Source of the DNA: Streptomyces xanthochromogenes
GTDB lineage: Bacteria; Actinomycetota; Actinomycetes; Streptomycetales; Streptomycetaceae
Assembly: GCF_014650455.1 (NCBI RefSeq)
Contig: NZ_BMUZ01000023.1
Coordinates: forward strand, 1 to 64,000
Direction: 5' to 3'
DNA length: 64,000 nt
Positions 27,297 through 35,871 of this stretch are shown piece by piece. The position numbers and the translations under genes were made by a program. The first letter of the stretch is position 1; each line of letters begins with the position of its first letter. The notes beneath the pieces are model-generated. The model saw only the letters and a list, made by a program, of their open reading frames with translations, ran no database searches and was not told the origin of the DNA.

Positions 27297-28277
27297 ATGG
27301 CGACAATACCTTTCGATGCGGCATTGCTGGACGGATACCGCGCCGTGCAGGAGAGCGGTGCGGGCCCGATGAGCCTGGAGCGGCTGCCGACCATTCGGAC
27401 CGAAGACGCCGCAGAGGTGCCGACGCTCGACGAGCTGCGCCAGGGTGGGCGGTTCGAGGTGACCTCGGTCTCCGCCCCGGGGGCGTCCGGTGCCTCCGAA
27501 ACCGAGTTGGTGATCTGCACGCCTGCCGCCGTGGCCGGCCCTGCCGTATCGCGCCCGGTCCTCTACTTCGTGCACGGCGGCGGCTACTTCAGCGGCGATC
27601 CGCGGCATCTGTTCTTCATCGAACCGCTGCTGGACGAGGCCGAGCGGCTCGGGGCATCGCTGATCTCGGCAGGCTACCGGCTCGCGCCGGAGCATCCGTA
27701 TCCCGCACCGCTCGACGATGTCTACGCCGGGCTCCTGTGGACCGCTGAGCACGCGGCCGAACTCGGTTTGGACGCGGACCGGATCGTCGTCGCAGGGACC
27801 AGTGCCGGCGGTGGCCTGGCCGCTGCGCTGAGTCTGTTGGTGCGTGACAAGGGCGGCCCGCGGCTGGCCGGGCAGTTGCTGATGTGCCCGATGCTCGACG
27901 ACCGCAACGACAGTGCTTCGGCCCACCAGATGGACGGTGTCGATGTCTGGGACCGCAGCTGGAACGGCTTCGGGTGGAAGGCCCTGCTCGGCTCCGAATG
28001 CGGCACCCCGGGCGTCTCGCCCTACGCCGCGCCGGCCCGCGCAACGGATCTGTCCGGACTGCCCCCGGCGTTCATCGACGTCGGCTCGGCAGAGACGCTG
28101 CGCGACGAGGCCGTAGCCTACGCCGACCGGATCTGGCGGGCCGGCGGCTCTGCCGAGCTGCATGTGTGGTCCGGCGGCTACCACACGTTCGACCTGGTGG
28201 TCCCGGACGCGGCGATCAGCCGAGCAGCGCGGCAGGCCCGCCGTTCCTGGCTGGATCGGGTGTTGGCGGCGGCCTGA
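27297..28277 (+). CDS. alpha/beta hydrolase, HSL-type esterase (family IV)
   Basis: The ATG at 27297 gives 326 residues. The oxyanion-hole motif HGGGYFSGD and the nucleophile elbow GTSAGGG (Thr replacing the usual Asp) define hormone-sensitive-lipase-like esterases. The acid residue is probably in FIDVGSAETLRDE and the catalytic His in GGYHTFDLV. The RLAPEHPYPAPLDDVY segment is typical. It should hydrolyse short acyl esters in the cytoplasm. It is monocistronic and convergent with the reductase gene downstream. Confidence 0.9.
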   Translation: MATIPFDAALLDGYRAVQESGAGPMSLERLPTIRTEDAAEVPTLDELRQGGRFEVTSVSAPGASGASETELVICTPAAVAGPAVSRPVLYFVHGGGYFSGDPRHLFFIEPLLDEAERLGASLISAGYRLAPEHPYPAPLDDVYAGLLWTAEHAAELGLDADRIVVAGTSAGGGLAAALSLLVRDKGGPRLAGQLLMCPMLDDRNDSASAHQMDGVDVWDRSWNGFGWKALLGSECGTPGVSPYAAPARATDLSGLPPAFIDVGSAETLRDEAVAYADRIWRAGGSAELHVWSGGYHTFDLVVPDAAISRAARQARRSWLDRVLAAA

Positions 28278-28628
28278 CGTCCCACACGAGTGGCTCGCTC
28301 GGCACGTGCTCGCCCCGGCAGAACGTGGTCGTCGTGAAGGTCCCCGACAGCGCCAGACACCGGCTGCGGCCGGTCGTGCTGTCCGGCGCCGAAGCTGCGC
28401 CCCGAGCCTGGCGCGCGCCCGCTGTTCCCAAGCGCGGCAGGGATGGACGCGGGCGGCGCATGAGGGGGGCGCGGCTGGGCACCAGGTTGTCGGGATGCGG
28501 GAGGGCCGGGGAAGCCTGGGGAGGTTGAGCGGCCCTCCTGCCCCCATGCGGCGGCCCCGGCTCTCCCTTTCACAGTGCTGAGCGCACGGGGGGCCAACCG
28601 GAACACTCACTGGCCGGCTGAAGCGCTC
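28278..28628. other. intergenic between convergent genes
   Basis: I see no supported gene in this stretch. The long inverted repeat that follows it is listed separately. Confidence 0.4.
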
Positions 28629-28691
28629 GTTCACGAGTACGGGCCCTGGCCCACTGTCAAAAGAAGGGGACCAGAGCCCGCACTCGTGAAC
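28629..28691. repeat. 63 bp imperfect inverted repeat, 21 bp arms
   Basis: The arms 28629-28649 and 28671-28691 pair at 19 of 21 positions; the outer 10 bp (GTTCACGAGT and ACTCGTGAAC) are perfect. The 21 bp centre contains an AAAAGAAGGGG run. It lies 10 bp past the reductase stop, between converging genes. It could be a bidirectional terminator, but the long near-perfect arms also resemble a small mobile-element end pair or a recombination site. Confidence 0.8.
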
Positions 28692-28701
28692 AAAGCCAAG
28701 C

Positions 28702-29322
28702 TCAGGACCGCATGCGATAGGTCACGTGTGTGACCGAGTTCGCTGCTCGCGACTCCACCTGTTCAAGATTCAGGGACGGCACTCCGTCGAACAGCCGCGT
28801 ACCGGCGCCGAGCGTGAACGGCACAATGTGCAGCCGCAGCTCGTCGATCAAGCCTGCCGCCAGGTACTGGTTGACGGTGGTCGCGCCCCCGTGGATCGAC
28901 ACGTTGCGGCCCCCTGCCGCCTCTCGAGCCTGCCGCAGTGCGGATTCGATGCCGTCGGTGACGAAGTGGAACGTGGTGCCGCCGTCCATCGGCTGTGGAT
29001 CGCGCGGGTGGTGGGTGAGCACGAAGACCGGTGCGCGATAGGGGGGATTGTCGCCCCACCATCCCTTCCACTGCCGATCCCATGTGCCGCGTACGGGGCC
29101 GAACATGTTGCGCCCCATGATGAAGGCGCCGACCACCGTCAGCCGGTCGAGCTCAGCCTGCCGTTGCTCGGGGGTTTCGAACATCCAGGCGTGCAGTCTG
29201 TCGCCCCAGCCATCACCCGCGTCATCACCGAACGGACGCTGCTCGGTCTGGTTGAGCCCGGCCGAGTACCCGTCCACGGAGATCGAGAGGTCGCCGGTCA
29301 CCTTGCCCACATCTTCGGTCAC
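28702..29322 (-). CDS. dihydrofolate reductase-family (RibD C-terminal-like) protein
   Basis: This 206-residue protein starts at GTG 29322 with AGGAGGA upstream. It has the RibD/DHFR-like fold pattern: LSISVDGYSAG, FIMGRNMFGPVRGTW, PVFVLTHHPRDP, VSIHGGATTVNQYL and GLIDELRLHIVPFTLG. These actinobacterial proteins reduce small molecules with NADPH; true substrates are mostly unknown. It is monocistronic. The 63 bp inverted repeat lies just past its stop. Confidence 0.87.
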   Translation of the reverse strand: MTEDVGKVTGDLSISVDGYSAGLNQTEQRPFGDDAGDGWGDRLHAWMFETPEQRQAELDRLTVVGAFIMGRNMFGPVRGTWDRQWKGWWGDNPPYRAPVFVLTHHPRDPQPMDGGTTFHFVTDGIESALRQAREAAGGRNVSIHGGATTVNQYLAAGLIDELRLHIVPFTLGAGTRLFDGVPSLNLEQVESRAANSVTHVTYRMRS

Positions 29323-29571
29323 TGAGCCGTCCTCCTAGTAGCGACCTTCCGTCGCCTACGCGGTGAGCCGTCTGACGTTTGTTACTGGGGGTAGACCGTT
29401 CCGGTCTCGCAAACTCATCGCCCGGCCGTACCGCCTTCCCGCACCACCCAGTTGCTCGCGACCTTCAGCTGCAGCCAAGCCGGCCTGACTGTGACGTTGT
29501 TCCAGGGCCCCCGCAGGGCGTCGCCAAGCGGCGCGCTTGGTCGAGGCTCCGCGCAACCACACCACACCAAT

Positions 29572-30504
29572 TCACCGCACGATGTCTCCCGCGCGGCTGG
29601 GAACGGCGTCGAGGCTGGCGAGTGTCGTGTCGTCGAAGCTGATCGCGGCCGCGTCGATGTTCCCGCGCAGATGCTCCGCGTCGGCGGTCCCGGGGATGAG
29701 GAGGGTGTTCGGGGCGTGGTGGAGCAGCCAGGCCAGGCCGACCTGGGCGGGGGTCACGTTCAGCGCCTGGGCGGCAGCGATCGCGGCAGGCTCGTCGACG
29801 ACCTTCGCCAGGCCCGCGAAGGCGCCGCCCAGCGGGAAGAACGGCACCCAGGCGATACCTTCGGCCCGGCAGAGCCGGAGCATGTCCTCGTCGTCGCGCG
29901 CCACCAGGCTGTACGCGTTCTGCACGCAGGCGATGCCCGCCGGGAGCGCGCGCCGCAGTCCGTCCAGAGTGACGCTGCTGAGGCCGATCGCGCCGATCTT
30001 GCCCTCGTCCCGCAGGGCGGTCATGACGGCGAGCTGGTCGTCGAGGTCGACCACTTGATCGCCCTCGGGGCGAAGCCCCGGGCCGGTGTCGGCGCGGCGC
30101 AGGTTGACCAGGGGGATCCGGTCGAGACCCAGGCTCTTGAGGTTGGCCTCGACCCCGGCCCGCAGTTGCTCGGGCCGCTGCGCGAGGCGTAGCGGGACCG
30201 CGGCGCCCGGGGCGGGCTCGGCGCCCACCTTGCTGACGACCAGGACGTCGTCCTCGGGGCGGAGCGCCGCGCAGATGACCTCGTTCACGTGGCCGTCGCC
30301 GTAGAACTGGGCGGTGTCGACGTGATCCACGCCGAGCTCGACCGCGCGCCGCAGCAGCGCGATCGCGTCGTCGCGGCGCAGCCGCTCCAGCTGCATGGCG
30401 CCGTAGCCGACCCGGGAGACGGTTCGGCCGGCCAGCGTTCCAGGCCCACCGGGTCGCACGGCGCCGCCGGCGGTGAGCTGAAGAGATCGGTCGGTGGATG
30501 CCAT
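29572..30504 (-). CDS. aldo/keto reductase
   Basis: The ATG at 30504 gives 310 residues; a longer reading to 30537 would run into an operator. The Asp and Tyr of the catalytic tetrad are in HVDTAQFYG, and the Lys in VSKVG. The position of the usual catalytic His reads LVNLRR, with Asn, a variant seen in some actinobacterial members. The NADPH-binding end has LIPGTADAEHLRGN. It is transcribed divergently from the TetR gene across two palindromic operators, so it is the likely target of that regulator. Confidence 0.87.
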   Translation of the reverse strand: MASTDRSLQLTAGGAVRPGGPGTLAGRTVSRVGYGAMQLERLRRDDAIALLRRAVELGVDHVDTAQFYGDGHVNEVICAALRPEDDVLVVSKVGAEPAPGAAVPLRLAQRPEQLRAGVEANLKSLGLDRIPLVNLRRADTGPGLRPEGDQVVDLDDQLAVMTALRDEGKIGAIGLSSVTLDGLRRALPAGIACVQNAYSLVARDDEDMLRLCRAEGIAWVPFFPLGGAFAGLAKVVDEPAAIAAAQALNVTPAQVGLAWLLHHAPNTLLIPGTADAEHLRGNIDAAAISFDDTTLASLDAVPSRAGDIVR

Positions 30505-30535
30505 GACGGTCTCGCTCTCATGAGACGATGGAAGC

Positions 30536-30554
30536 AAACGGAGGAACTCCGTTT
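30536..30554. promoter_or_regulatory. TetR operator 1, AAACGGAG-GAA-CTCCGTTT
   Basis: This is a perfect 8 bp inverted repeat with a 3 bp centre, between the divergent reductase and TetR starts. It is the better of two copies. Confidence 0.75.
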
Positions 30555-30572
30555 ACCTACGACCGTAACACC

Positions 30573-30591
30573 AACCGGAGGGTCTCCGTTT
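30573..30591. promoter_or_regulatory. TetR operator 2, AACCGGAG-GGT-CTCCGTTT
   Basis: This second copy has one mismatch and lies 37 bp centre to centre from operator 1. It covers the TetR ribosome site and reaches its TTG start, which fits autorepression. Confidence 0.7.
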
Positions 30592-31214
30592 TGGCTTCGC
30601 CAGACTCCCCCAACGCCGACGGGCCGCCCCCTGCGGCCGGACGCCCGGCCCGCGCCGACGCACGGCGCAACCGCGAACGCCTGCTCGCCATAGCCCGCGA
30701 CGCCTTCGCCGCGACGGACGGCACGGCGCGCCTGGACGCCATCGCCCGAGAGGCCGGCGTCGGCATCGGGACGCTCTACCGCCACTTCCCCACCCGTGAA
30801 GCCCTGGTCGAAGCCATCTACGCCTCCGAGCTCGACGCCGTCGTCACCAGCGTCCCCGCGCTGCTCTCCGAGCTCCCACCCGAAGCCGCCCTGCGTGCGT
30901 GGATGGACCGTTACGCCGCTTTCTTCGCGGCCAAGCGCGGAATCTCCGACACCCTGCGCGCGGGCTGGGCATCGGGCGCCATCGCCACCCCGGCCACGCG
31001 TGAACGACTGACCGCGGCCATCGCCACGATCCTCGATGCCGGCGTGCGGACCGGCTCGCTGCGAGCCGACGTGGAACCGGACGAGGTCACGATGATGCTC
31101 CTCGGAGTGTTCCTGTCCTCGACGGCAGTCGAGGGCACGGCTCCGACAGGCCGGATGCTGGACCTCCTGGTGGACGCGTTGCGGCCACCCGCGGGCGGCA
31201 ACCCGCACGCGTGA
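30591..31214 (+). CDS. TetR-family repressor
   Basis: The TTG at 30591 with GGAGGG about 9 bp upstream gives 207 residues; a longer ATG reading would translate the operators. The HTH reads ARLDAIAREAGVGIGTLYRHF with the FPTREALVEAIY helix, typical of the family. The C-terminal ligand domain (about 80-200) is all helical. The two CTCCG-type palindromes in the divergent spacer are probably its sites. The ligand is unknown, perhaps an aldehyde or ketone handled by the reductase. Confidence 0.9.
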   Translation: MASPDSPNADGPPPAAGRPARADARRNRERLLAIARDAFAATDGTARLDAIAREAGVGIGTLYRHFPTREALVEAIYASELDAVVTSVPALLSELPPEAALRAWMDRYAAFFAAKRGISDTLRAGWASGAIATPATRERLTAAIATILDAGVRTGSLRADVEPDEVTMMLLGVFLSSTAVEGTAPTGRMLDLLVDALRPPAGGNPHA

Positions 31215-31397
31215 CACGGCGCTTGGCGGGTCCATCGGGCCCGTGCCTCCTGTGGGCCGCTCCCGGGCCGGCCTCCGCCGAGCCCGCACTCGTAGGTGAG
31301 GCACGGACGGGGAGACACTGACGGGGAGGCACGGACGCCGGCCTCGCGTGCGGGACGGGCCGTCGCGGAACCGGTTCCGCACGGCAGCCGTGGCCTA

Positions 31398-32246
31398 TCA
31401 GTAGGTGTGGTCCGCCGTGACATCGGACGACATCGCCAGCCCTTTGTCCGCTTCCGTCCCGCGTACGGCGAGCAGGGTCTGGCACAGCGCGTCGACGGCC
31501 GCGAGGTGCGCAAGGCGGCTCGCGACCGTCTCCAGTCCGAAGATGCGGTCCTGTCCACCCGCGACCAACGTGCGGGTGCTGAGCTCGCTCAGGGGTGAAC
31601 GGGCGTAACTGGTCAGGGAAAGGACGGTCGCCCCAGCCGTGCGGGCTCGACGGGCCGCGTCGACCGTGGTGCGGGTCGCACCGGTGTGGCTGATGGCCAG
31701 GCAGACCGCCGAGGGCGGCAGCAGCCCGGCGGCCAGCTGGGCGGTGAGCGGGTCGGCCGGCGCGTCGACGACACAGCCCAGGGCGCGCAGGCGGTATGCG
31801 GTGTCCAGAGCCACAGCACCGGAGAGTCCCGCACCCACGACCAGTACGCGCGGAGCCGCGTCGAGTGCCGCGGCCGCGTCGCGCAGTGCGTCCAGGGCGA
31901 GCGTGGAAGCCAGACCGTCCAGCGCCTCCCGCGCGGAACGCACCGTTTCGGCGAGTGCACGGGCAGCGGGATCGGCTTCGCTCGACGGAGGCGGCGCGGG
32001 CGCCTCGCGGGCCGCCGCGATCTTGAGCTCCTGATATCCGCGGAAACCCAGACGCTGGCAGGCACGGACGACAGACGACGGTGCCGCCCCGGCGAGCTGC
32101 GCGACATCGCTGACGCTCAGATGCACCAGCTCCGCCCCCTTGTCGAGAACGACCTGGGCGACGCGGGCCTCGGCGTCGCGCAGCTCCGACAGGTGGGCCC
32201 GGACGTGGGCCGCGAGCCCCCGACCCCCGGCAGAATTTAATTCCAT
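31398..32246 (-). CDS. MurR/RpiR-family regulator
   Basis: This 282-residue protein has an N-terminal RpiR HTH (LSVSDVAQLAGAAPSSVVRA then CQRLGFRGYQELKI) and a C-terminal SIS domain (VLVVGAGLSGAVALDTAYRL, CLAISHTGATRTTVDAAR). SIS domains sense phosphosugars. It is divergent from the EamA transporter gene with 45 bp between starts, and two RpiR-like palindromes fall there. A sugar or amino-sugar related signal is likely but unproven. Confidence 0.9.
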   Translation of the reverse strand: MELNSAGGRGLAAHVRAHLSELRDAEARVAQVVLDKGAELVHLSVSDVAQLAGAAPSSVVRACQRLGFRGYQELKIAAAREAPAPPPSSEADPAARALAETVRSAREALDGLASTLALDALRDAAAALDAAPRVLVVGAGLSGAVALDTAYRLRALGCVVDAPADPLTAQLAAGLLPPSAVCLAISHTGATRTTVDAARRARTAGATVLSLTSYARSPLSELSTRTLVAGGQDRIFGLETVASRLAHLAAVDALCQTLLAVRGTEADKGLAMSSDVTADHTY

Positions 32247-32277
32247 GGAGCGATGCTAGCGTGGAAAAAGATTCCAC
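32231..32277. promoter_or_regulatory. two RpiR-like operators between regulator and EamA transporter
   Basis: Site 1, CAGAATT-T-AATTCCA (32231-32245), covers the regulator start codon and matches the TGGAATT-N-AATTCCA type with two changes. Site 2, GTGGAA-AAAGA-TTCCAC (32261-32277), is a perfect inverted repeat upstream of the transporter ribosome site. The A+T-rich half-sites are typical of RpiR proteins. Confidence 0.6.
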
Positions 32278-32291
32278 GAGGGAGGGTTTTC

Positions 32292-33170
32292 ATGTCCATG
32301 GCCCTGTCGTTGCCGACGCACGGCGCGGCCGCCGTGCCCGTCGCCGTGCTGACCGCCGCCCTGCTCCACGCGGTCTGGAACGCACTGGCACACGGAGCCG
32401 AGGACAAACTGGCCGTCTTCGTGCTGATGAACGTGGCCACGACCGGATGCGCCGCGATCATGGTCTGCTTCGCCGCGCGTCCCTCCGCCGCGGCCTGGCC
32501 GTACATCGCCACCTCGGCCGCCTTGCAAGTCGCCTACCAGATGCTGCTGTTGCAGGCCTACCGGCTGGGTGACTTCGGCCAGATGTACCCGATCGCCCGT
32601 GGTACGTCCCCGCTGCTCGTCGCCTTGGTCTCCACGACCGTCCTCGACCGCCCCTTGTCCGCCAAGGACACGGCGGGCGTTCTGGTGATCTCCCTCGGTC
32701 TCGTCGGACTGGCCCTGGCCGACGGCATGCCCGGCCGCGCTCAGCTACCGGCGCTGGCCGCCGCCCTCGGAACAGGGACGATGATCGCTTCCTACACGCT
32801 CGTCGACGGCAGCGGCGTGCGGAAATCGGACACGGTCGCCGGGTACATCGCATGGCTCTTCCTGTCCCAGAGCCTCGCGTTCCTCGTGTCCGCCTGGCTG
32901 ATGCGAAGGCGATCGCTGGGCGTCCAGCTCAAGTCCGTGGGCCGGCGCGGCCTCGCGGGAGGCGTGCTCTCCCTGCTCGCATACGGGCTCGTGGTCTGGG
33001 CACAGTCCCGCGGCAACATATCCACCATCGCCGCGCTGCGGGAGACCAGCATCGTCTTCGCCGCGCTGATCGGCCTGGCGATATTCCGGGAGCCCTTCGG
33101 TAACCGCCGCCTCGCCGCAAGCGCGGCGGTCCTGGCCGGCATCGCGGTCCTGGAACTCGCCCACGCCTGA
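32292..33170 (+). CDS. EamA/DMT-family transporter
   Basis: The ATG at 32292 with GGAGGG upstream gives 292 residues and about ten membrane segments in two EamA repeats. The first repeat includes LLHAVWNALAHG and YPIARGTSPLLVAL, and the second RETSIVFAALIGLAIFREPFG, both typical. Members export metabolites or amino acids. Control by the divergent RpiR protein is likely from the shared operators. Confidence 0.88.
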   Translation: MSMALSLPTHGAAAVPVAVLTAALLHAVWNALAHGAEDKLAVFVLMNVATTGCAAIMVCFAARPSAAAWPYIATSAALQVAYQMLLLQAYRLGDFGQMYPIARGTSPLLVALVSTTVLDRPLSAKDTAGVLVISLGLVGLALADGMPGRAQLPALAAALGTGTMIASYTLVDGSGVRKSDTVAGYIAWLFLSQSLAFLVSAWLMRRRSLGVQLKSVGRRGLAGGVLSLLAYGLVVWAQSRGNISTIAALRETSIVFAALIGLAIFREPFGNRRLAASAAVLAGIAVLELAHA

Positions 33171-33664
33171 CGCCGGCCCTCCTCGGCCCCGTCCGAGAAC
33201 CCGCCCCCAAGCACGCGCCCGCTCGCAACCCGCAGCTCTCTCAGAGATCCTTCCGGTCCCAGCATTGCGAACCGGGGGGCTCGGCTCAGTCGACCCCACC
33301 GACCGCCCACCGGTCCTCGGTCTCCGACTCCGTCGATCAAGACCGCCGAGCCCCAACACCCCTGGTTGGCGCCCGAGTTGCCCAATATCGGCCTCGCCCG
33401 CCGAGCGGCGTCCGTCTCCGCGTCCGTCTCCGCGTCCGCCTCCGCGGCAGGTGGATGCCCCTCAGTGGAAGGGCTCCGGCCACGCGGACGCCCCGCGCCC
33501 AACACGCTTGCTCCGCGCGGCCACCGAGCTCCGAGCGGCCATCGAGCGACGCCCCTGTTGGCGGTGATGTCAGTGGGGCTTGGTACAACTCCCTTACCTG
33601 GCTTCGGTCCATCGAGCCGGGCCCATCGTCGACGCATCGGAAACAGCCCGAAGGAGCGGTCCCC
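33171..33664. other. intergenic upstream of STM4015 cassette
   Basis: No gene was seen. A 12 bp tandem repeat lies at 33408-33443. The cassette promoter should be in the last 100 bp, where GC drops (near 33570-33600), but no confident hexamers were found. Confidence 0.4.
33408..33443. repeat. 12 bp tandem repeat, GCGTCCGTCTCC x3
   Basis: There are three head-to-tail copies, the third with one change (T to C). They lie about 220 bp upstream of the STM4015 start. They may be slippage-generated. Confidence 0.75.
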
Positions 33665-34633
33665 ATGACCATTGGCAGCCACCTCAAGGAATTCCACGGC
33701 CTGCCGGCCTTCACGTTTCCCGCCGCCGGCGACACACCGGGGACGGCCGCACCCCTGCCCGCCGCCGAATCCGTGGCCTGGCGCATCGCCGTGGACGCGT
33801 ACGACAGCGAGGAAGAGTGGCCGGAGGCTTTCGCCCGCTTCCTCGCGGCCGTGGACAGTCGACGGGTGCGCGCGCTGATCGTCGGCGCCTGGAGCGATGT
33901 GTACGAGAAGGCACCGGACGCGGTGATCGACGCGCTGGTGGCCGCGCGTGATCAACTGCCCGCGCTGCGCGGCCTGTTCCTCGGTGACATCGTCATGGAG
34001 GAGTGCGAGATCTCCTGGATCGTTCAAGGTGACGTCTCACCCCTGTTGGCCGCCTTCCCGGATCTGGAGGAGTTCGGCGTGCGAGGCGGCAACGAGCTGG
34101 TCTTTCCGGCCGTGCGGCACGAACGGCTGCGCGCGCTCACCGTGGAGACGGGCGGCCTTCCCGTGGCGGCGGTACGCGGTATCGCCGGCGGCGATCTGCC
34201 CGCGCTGGTCTCCCTCGACCTGTGGCTCGGCACATCCGAGTACGGCGGCGACTGCCAGGTCTCCGACCTGGCCCCGATCCTCGCGGGCGACCGGCTGCCC
34301 AGCCTGCGCCGGCTGGGGCTGCGCAACAGCGAGATCCAGGACGACATCTGCCGCGCACTCGCCTCGGCTCCCGTCGTGGCCCGCTTGGAGGACCTGGACA
34401 TCTCGATGGGTGTCCTCACGGACGACGGTGTCACAGAGCTGCTGTCGGGCCGGCCGTTGACCCACCTCAAGTCGCTCGATCTGCACCACAACTACCTCGG
34501 CCCGGAACTGCGCGACCGCCTCGTGCAGACACTGGAGGCCGCCGGAGTAAGGGTCGACGCCGACGCGGGAGACGCCGACTCCGACGAGGAGGAGGACGGG
34601 ACCGTCTGGCGCTTCGTCGCCGTGGGCGAATAG
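33665..34633 (+). CDS. STM4015 family leucine-rich-repeat-like protein
   Basis: The ATG at 33665 with AAGGAG upstream gives 322 residues. Repeated strands such as LPALVSLDLWLG, LPSLRRLGLRNSEI, VARLEDLDISMGVL and LTHLKSLDLHHNYL show leucine-rich repeats over about 110-300. The C-terminus is acidic. It opens a five-gene cassette in the order STM4015-4014-4013-4012-4011, named after Salmonella loci. Its role is unknown; it may bind a partner protein. Confidence 0.88.
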   Translation: MTIGSHLKEFHGLPAFTFPAAGDTPGTAAPLPAAESVAWRIAVDAYDSEEEWPEAFARFLAAVDSRRVRALIVGAWSDVYEKAPDAVIDALVAARDQLPALRGLFLGDIVMEECEISWIVQGDVSPLLAAFPDLEEFGVRGGNELVFPAVRHERLRALTVETGGLPVAAVRGIAGGDLPALVSLDLWLGTSEYGGDCQVSDLAPILAGDRLPSLRRLGLRNSEIQDDICRALASAPVVARLEDLDISMGVLTDDGVTELLSGRPLTHLKSLDLHHNYLGPELRDRLVQTLEAAGVRVDADAGDADSDEEEDGTVWRFVAVGE

Positions 34634-34668
34634 CCCACGCCGCGAGGACGACGAGGCCAGGACGTGGC

Positions 34669-35871
34669 ATGGCAGAGGTGCGGGGACGGCACATGGCGGT
34701 GAAATGGGCGGTCGTCGCCAACGGGGAGAACCGCCGGACGGAACTCTTCACGGCGGCGGCACGAGAAGCGGGCCACGGCACACCACGCGTCGTGGAGTGG
34801 CTTGATGTGTTGCGGGACGGCGGCGCCGACTTCGGCGACGACGAGGTGGTACGGCTGGACTCGCCCGGCGAGAACGCGGCGGTGGACCGAATCCTGCGCG
34901 GCAGCCAGGAGCAGACCCGCGTCGAGGGTTCCGCACGCTGGTACGAGAACTTCCTCGGCGCCGTCCGTTCGCTGCGCGGCGGGCGCCGCCTCGACGACCC
35001 GGCGGATCTCGCCGTGCTCTTCGACAAACGGCTGTGCCACGCCCGTCTCGACCGCGCGGGCGTGCCCGTACCCCCGTCACCGACCAGCGGTGGGCTCGCA
35101 CCGGTGGAGGGGTGGAGCGGCGTACGGCACCTCATGCGCGAGGCCGGGTTGCACCGGGTGTTCGTCAAGCTCGCCCACGGGTCGTCCGCCTCGGGCGTGT
35201 TCGCCGTCCAGACGAACAGCAGCGGCCGCGTCGCCGTCACCACCAGCGTGGAGCACACCGCGGACGGCAGCCTCCACAACTCCCTGCGCATCCGCCGCTA
35301 CACGGACGAGACGGAGATCGCCTCGATCGTGGACACGCTCGCCCCGGACGGGCTGCACATCGAGCGCTGGCTGCCCAAGGCCTCGCTCCTCGGCAGATCC
35401 GCGGATCTGCGCGTGGTGGTCGTGGCCGGCCGCGCGACCCATGCCGTGGTCCGGACGAGCCGCTCCCCCCTCACCAATCTGCACCTGGGGGGCGCCCGCG
35501 GCGACCTCTCGGCCGTGCGCGCGCTGGCCGGTGACCGGTGGACGGAGGCCCTCGCCGTCAGCGAGCGGGCCGCGGCCTGCTTCCCCGGCACCCTGTGCGT
35601 CGGGGTGGACCTGCTGCCCGCCGTGGGCTGGCGTCGGTTCGCCGTGGGAGAGGTCAACGCCTTCGGTGATCTCCTCCCGAGGCTGACGGGTCTGCCCGAC
35701 GGCGGCGCGGAGGGTCTGGACACCTACGGGGCCCAGATCGCCGCGGTCCGGTCCGGCCGCACCGCGCCGCCCGCGCATCTTTCCCCACTACACACGCTCC
35801 CGGCTCGACACATCGTCGCCCCACCCACCACGCTCGACGCACCACCGAGGACAGCACATGACCACCCCTGA
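34669..35871 (+). CDS. STM4014 family protein, ATP-grasp-like
   Basis: The ATG at 34669 gives 400 residues; a second in-frame ATG at 34693 is possible. The protein looks like an ATP-grasp enzyme: FVKLAHGSSASGV resembles the ATP-binding loop, LHIERWLPKASL the adenine-contact strand and DLLPAVGWRRFAVGEVNAFGD the metal-binding Glu-Asn end. ATP-grasp enzymes join carboxylates to amines. It overlaps the next gene by 14 bp. The substrate is unknown, as for the whole cassette. Confidence 0.85.
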   Translation: MAEVRGRHMAVKWAVVANGENRRTELFTAAAREAGHGTPRVVEWLDVLRDGGADFGDDEVVRLDSPGENAAVDRILRGSQEQTRVEGSARWYENFLGAVRSLRGGRRLDDPADLAVLFDKRLCHARLDRAGVPVPPSPTSGGLAPVEGWSGVRHLMREAGLHRVFVKLAHGSSASGVFAVQTNSSGRVAVTTSVEHTADGSLHNSLRIRRYTDETEIASIVDTLAPDGLHIERWLPKASLLGRSADLRVVVVAGRATHAVVRTSRSPLTNLHLGGARGDLSAVRALAGDRWTEALAVSERAAACFPGTLCVGVDLLPAVGWRRFAVGEVNAFGDLLPRLTGLPDGGAEGLDTYGAQIAAVRSGRTAPPAHLSPLHTLPARHIVAPPTTLDAPPRTAHDHP

